Source: Clostridiales bacterium (GTDB lineage Bacteria > Bacillota > Clostridia > Christensenellales > DTU072). From it: a stretch of 42,323 nt of DNA. A program made the position numbers and the translations under genes. This document shows positions 42,052 through 42,323 of the stretch, one piece after another. Position 1 is the stretch's first letter. Each line of letters begins with the position of its first letter. The notes beneath the pieces were generated by a model that ran no database searches, had not been told where the DNA came from, and saw only the letters and a list, made by a program, of their open reading frames with translations. The stretch lies in assembly GCA_012799455.1 (NCBI GenBank), contig JAAZLE010000014.1, forward strand, positions 1-42,323. Direction: 5' to 3'.

Positions 42052-42323
42052 TTATAATCCCACTGGGCTTGTTATTTTCCCTGTAATTGCCGAAGCTGCT
42101 GCAACTTCTGGACTACATAAATAAACCTCACTTTCCGGATGACCCATACGACCTACAAAGTTTCTATTTGTTGTCGCTAAAGATCTTTCACCTTTTGCAA
42201 GTATTCCCATATGACCACCCAAACATGGGCCGCATGTTGGTGTGGAAACAGCACATCCTGCATCTACAAAAATCTTAGTTAATCCATTCGTTGCCATATC
42301 TAAGAATATTTTTTGAGTAGCAG
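42052..42323 (-). CDS. leuC: 3-isopropylmalate dehydratase large subunit, C-terminal part (cut by window edge)
   Basis: Only the last about 90 residues are in the window; the frame stays open to the edge (preceding codons read ATQKIFLD). The fragment has [14 protein letters not shown] with the CxxC that binds the 4Fe-4S cluster, and [17 protein letters not shown], a substrate-binding segment of the aconitase family. The Met at 42297 is an internal residue, not the start. Stop at 42052. It forms LeuCD with the next gene. Confidence 0.95.
   Translation of the reverse strand, partial: ATQKIFLDMATNGLTKIFVDAGCAVSTPTCGPCLGGHMGILAKGERSLATTNRNFVGRMGHPESEVYLCSPEVAAASAITGKITSPVGL

Noticed and set aside
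1-42323. tRNA, rRNA, CRISPR, transposase or prophage genes
   Set aside because: None was seen on either strand; the repeats present are short tandem duplications, not spacer arrays.

Overview
The window looks like a chromosomal segment of a strictly anaerobic Firmicute of the class Clostridia. The DNA is AT-rich, Shine-Dalgarno sites are strong (AGGAGG type), and promoters are sigma-A like. A tryptophan T-box riboswitch, a truncated MetH without reactivation domain, HisZ plus short HisG, a tungsten-type aldehyde:ferredoxin oxidoreductase, rubredoxins and ferredoxin-bearing MinD ATPases all fit. I saw no rRNA, tRNA, CRISPR array, insertion sequence or phage gene.

Layout. (1) 1-4717: a sugar region with an AGE-family epimerase and a GPH permease on the minus strand, diverging from a second GPH permease; the two promoters overlap at the -35 box. 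A 95-bp tandem duplication covers the epimerase start. (2) 4782-6501: TrpB2-type tryptophan synthase beta chain under a tryptophan T-box. (3) 6587-11849: metF-metH followed by a zinc-ribbon/TPR membrane protein and a NYN-LOTUS putative RNase. (4) 12060-15060: trkA-trkH potassium uptake. (5) 15130-18159: HAD phosphatase, a flavin reductase with two rubredoxin domains, and a third GPH permease. (6) 18333-20700: a GMP synthase that has lost its glutaminase active site, then an unassigned putative alpha/alpha-toroid protein. (7) 20720-24260: tungsten AOR with its MoaD-like and ThiF-like partners and ThpR. (8) 24242-30698: the histidine operon hisZGDCBAIE, without hisH and hisF. (9) 30764-31946: an ADP-ribosylglycohydrolase and a candidate small RNA. 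(10) 32084-33729: membrane M28 peptidase and rubredoxin. (11) 33830-35777: a fourth GPH permease with a large extracytoplasmic insert. (12) 35827-38772: a DUF5320 / DUF134 / NifX-like / two ferredoxin-MinD ATPase cluster resembling the orange-protein (ORP) system of Desulfovibrio. (13) 38817-42323: a frameshifted SulP permease with a G-tract at its ribosome-binding site, then leuB, leuD and the end of leuC.

Taken together the cell imports sugars or glycosides by cation symport, makes Met, His and Leu, and probably makes Trp from indole under T-box control. It handles low-potential electrons through rubredoxin, ferredoxin and tungsten enzymes. The most thought-provoking signals are these: loss of a class-I glutamine amidotransferase active site in GuaA together with absence of HisH/HisF from an otherwise complete his operon; the ORP-like cluster with its duplicated operator; the candidate RNA at 31796-31910; and several fresh short tandem duplications around translation starts and stops.
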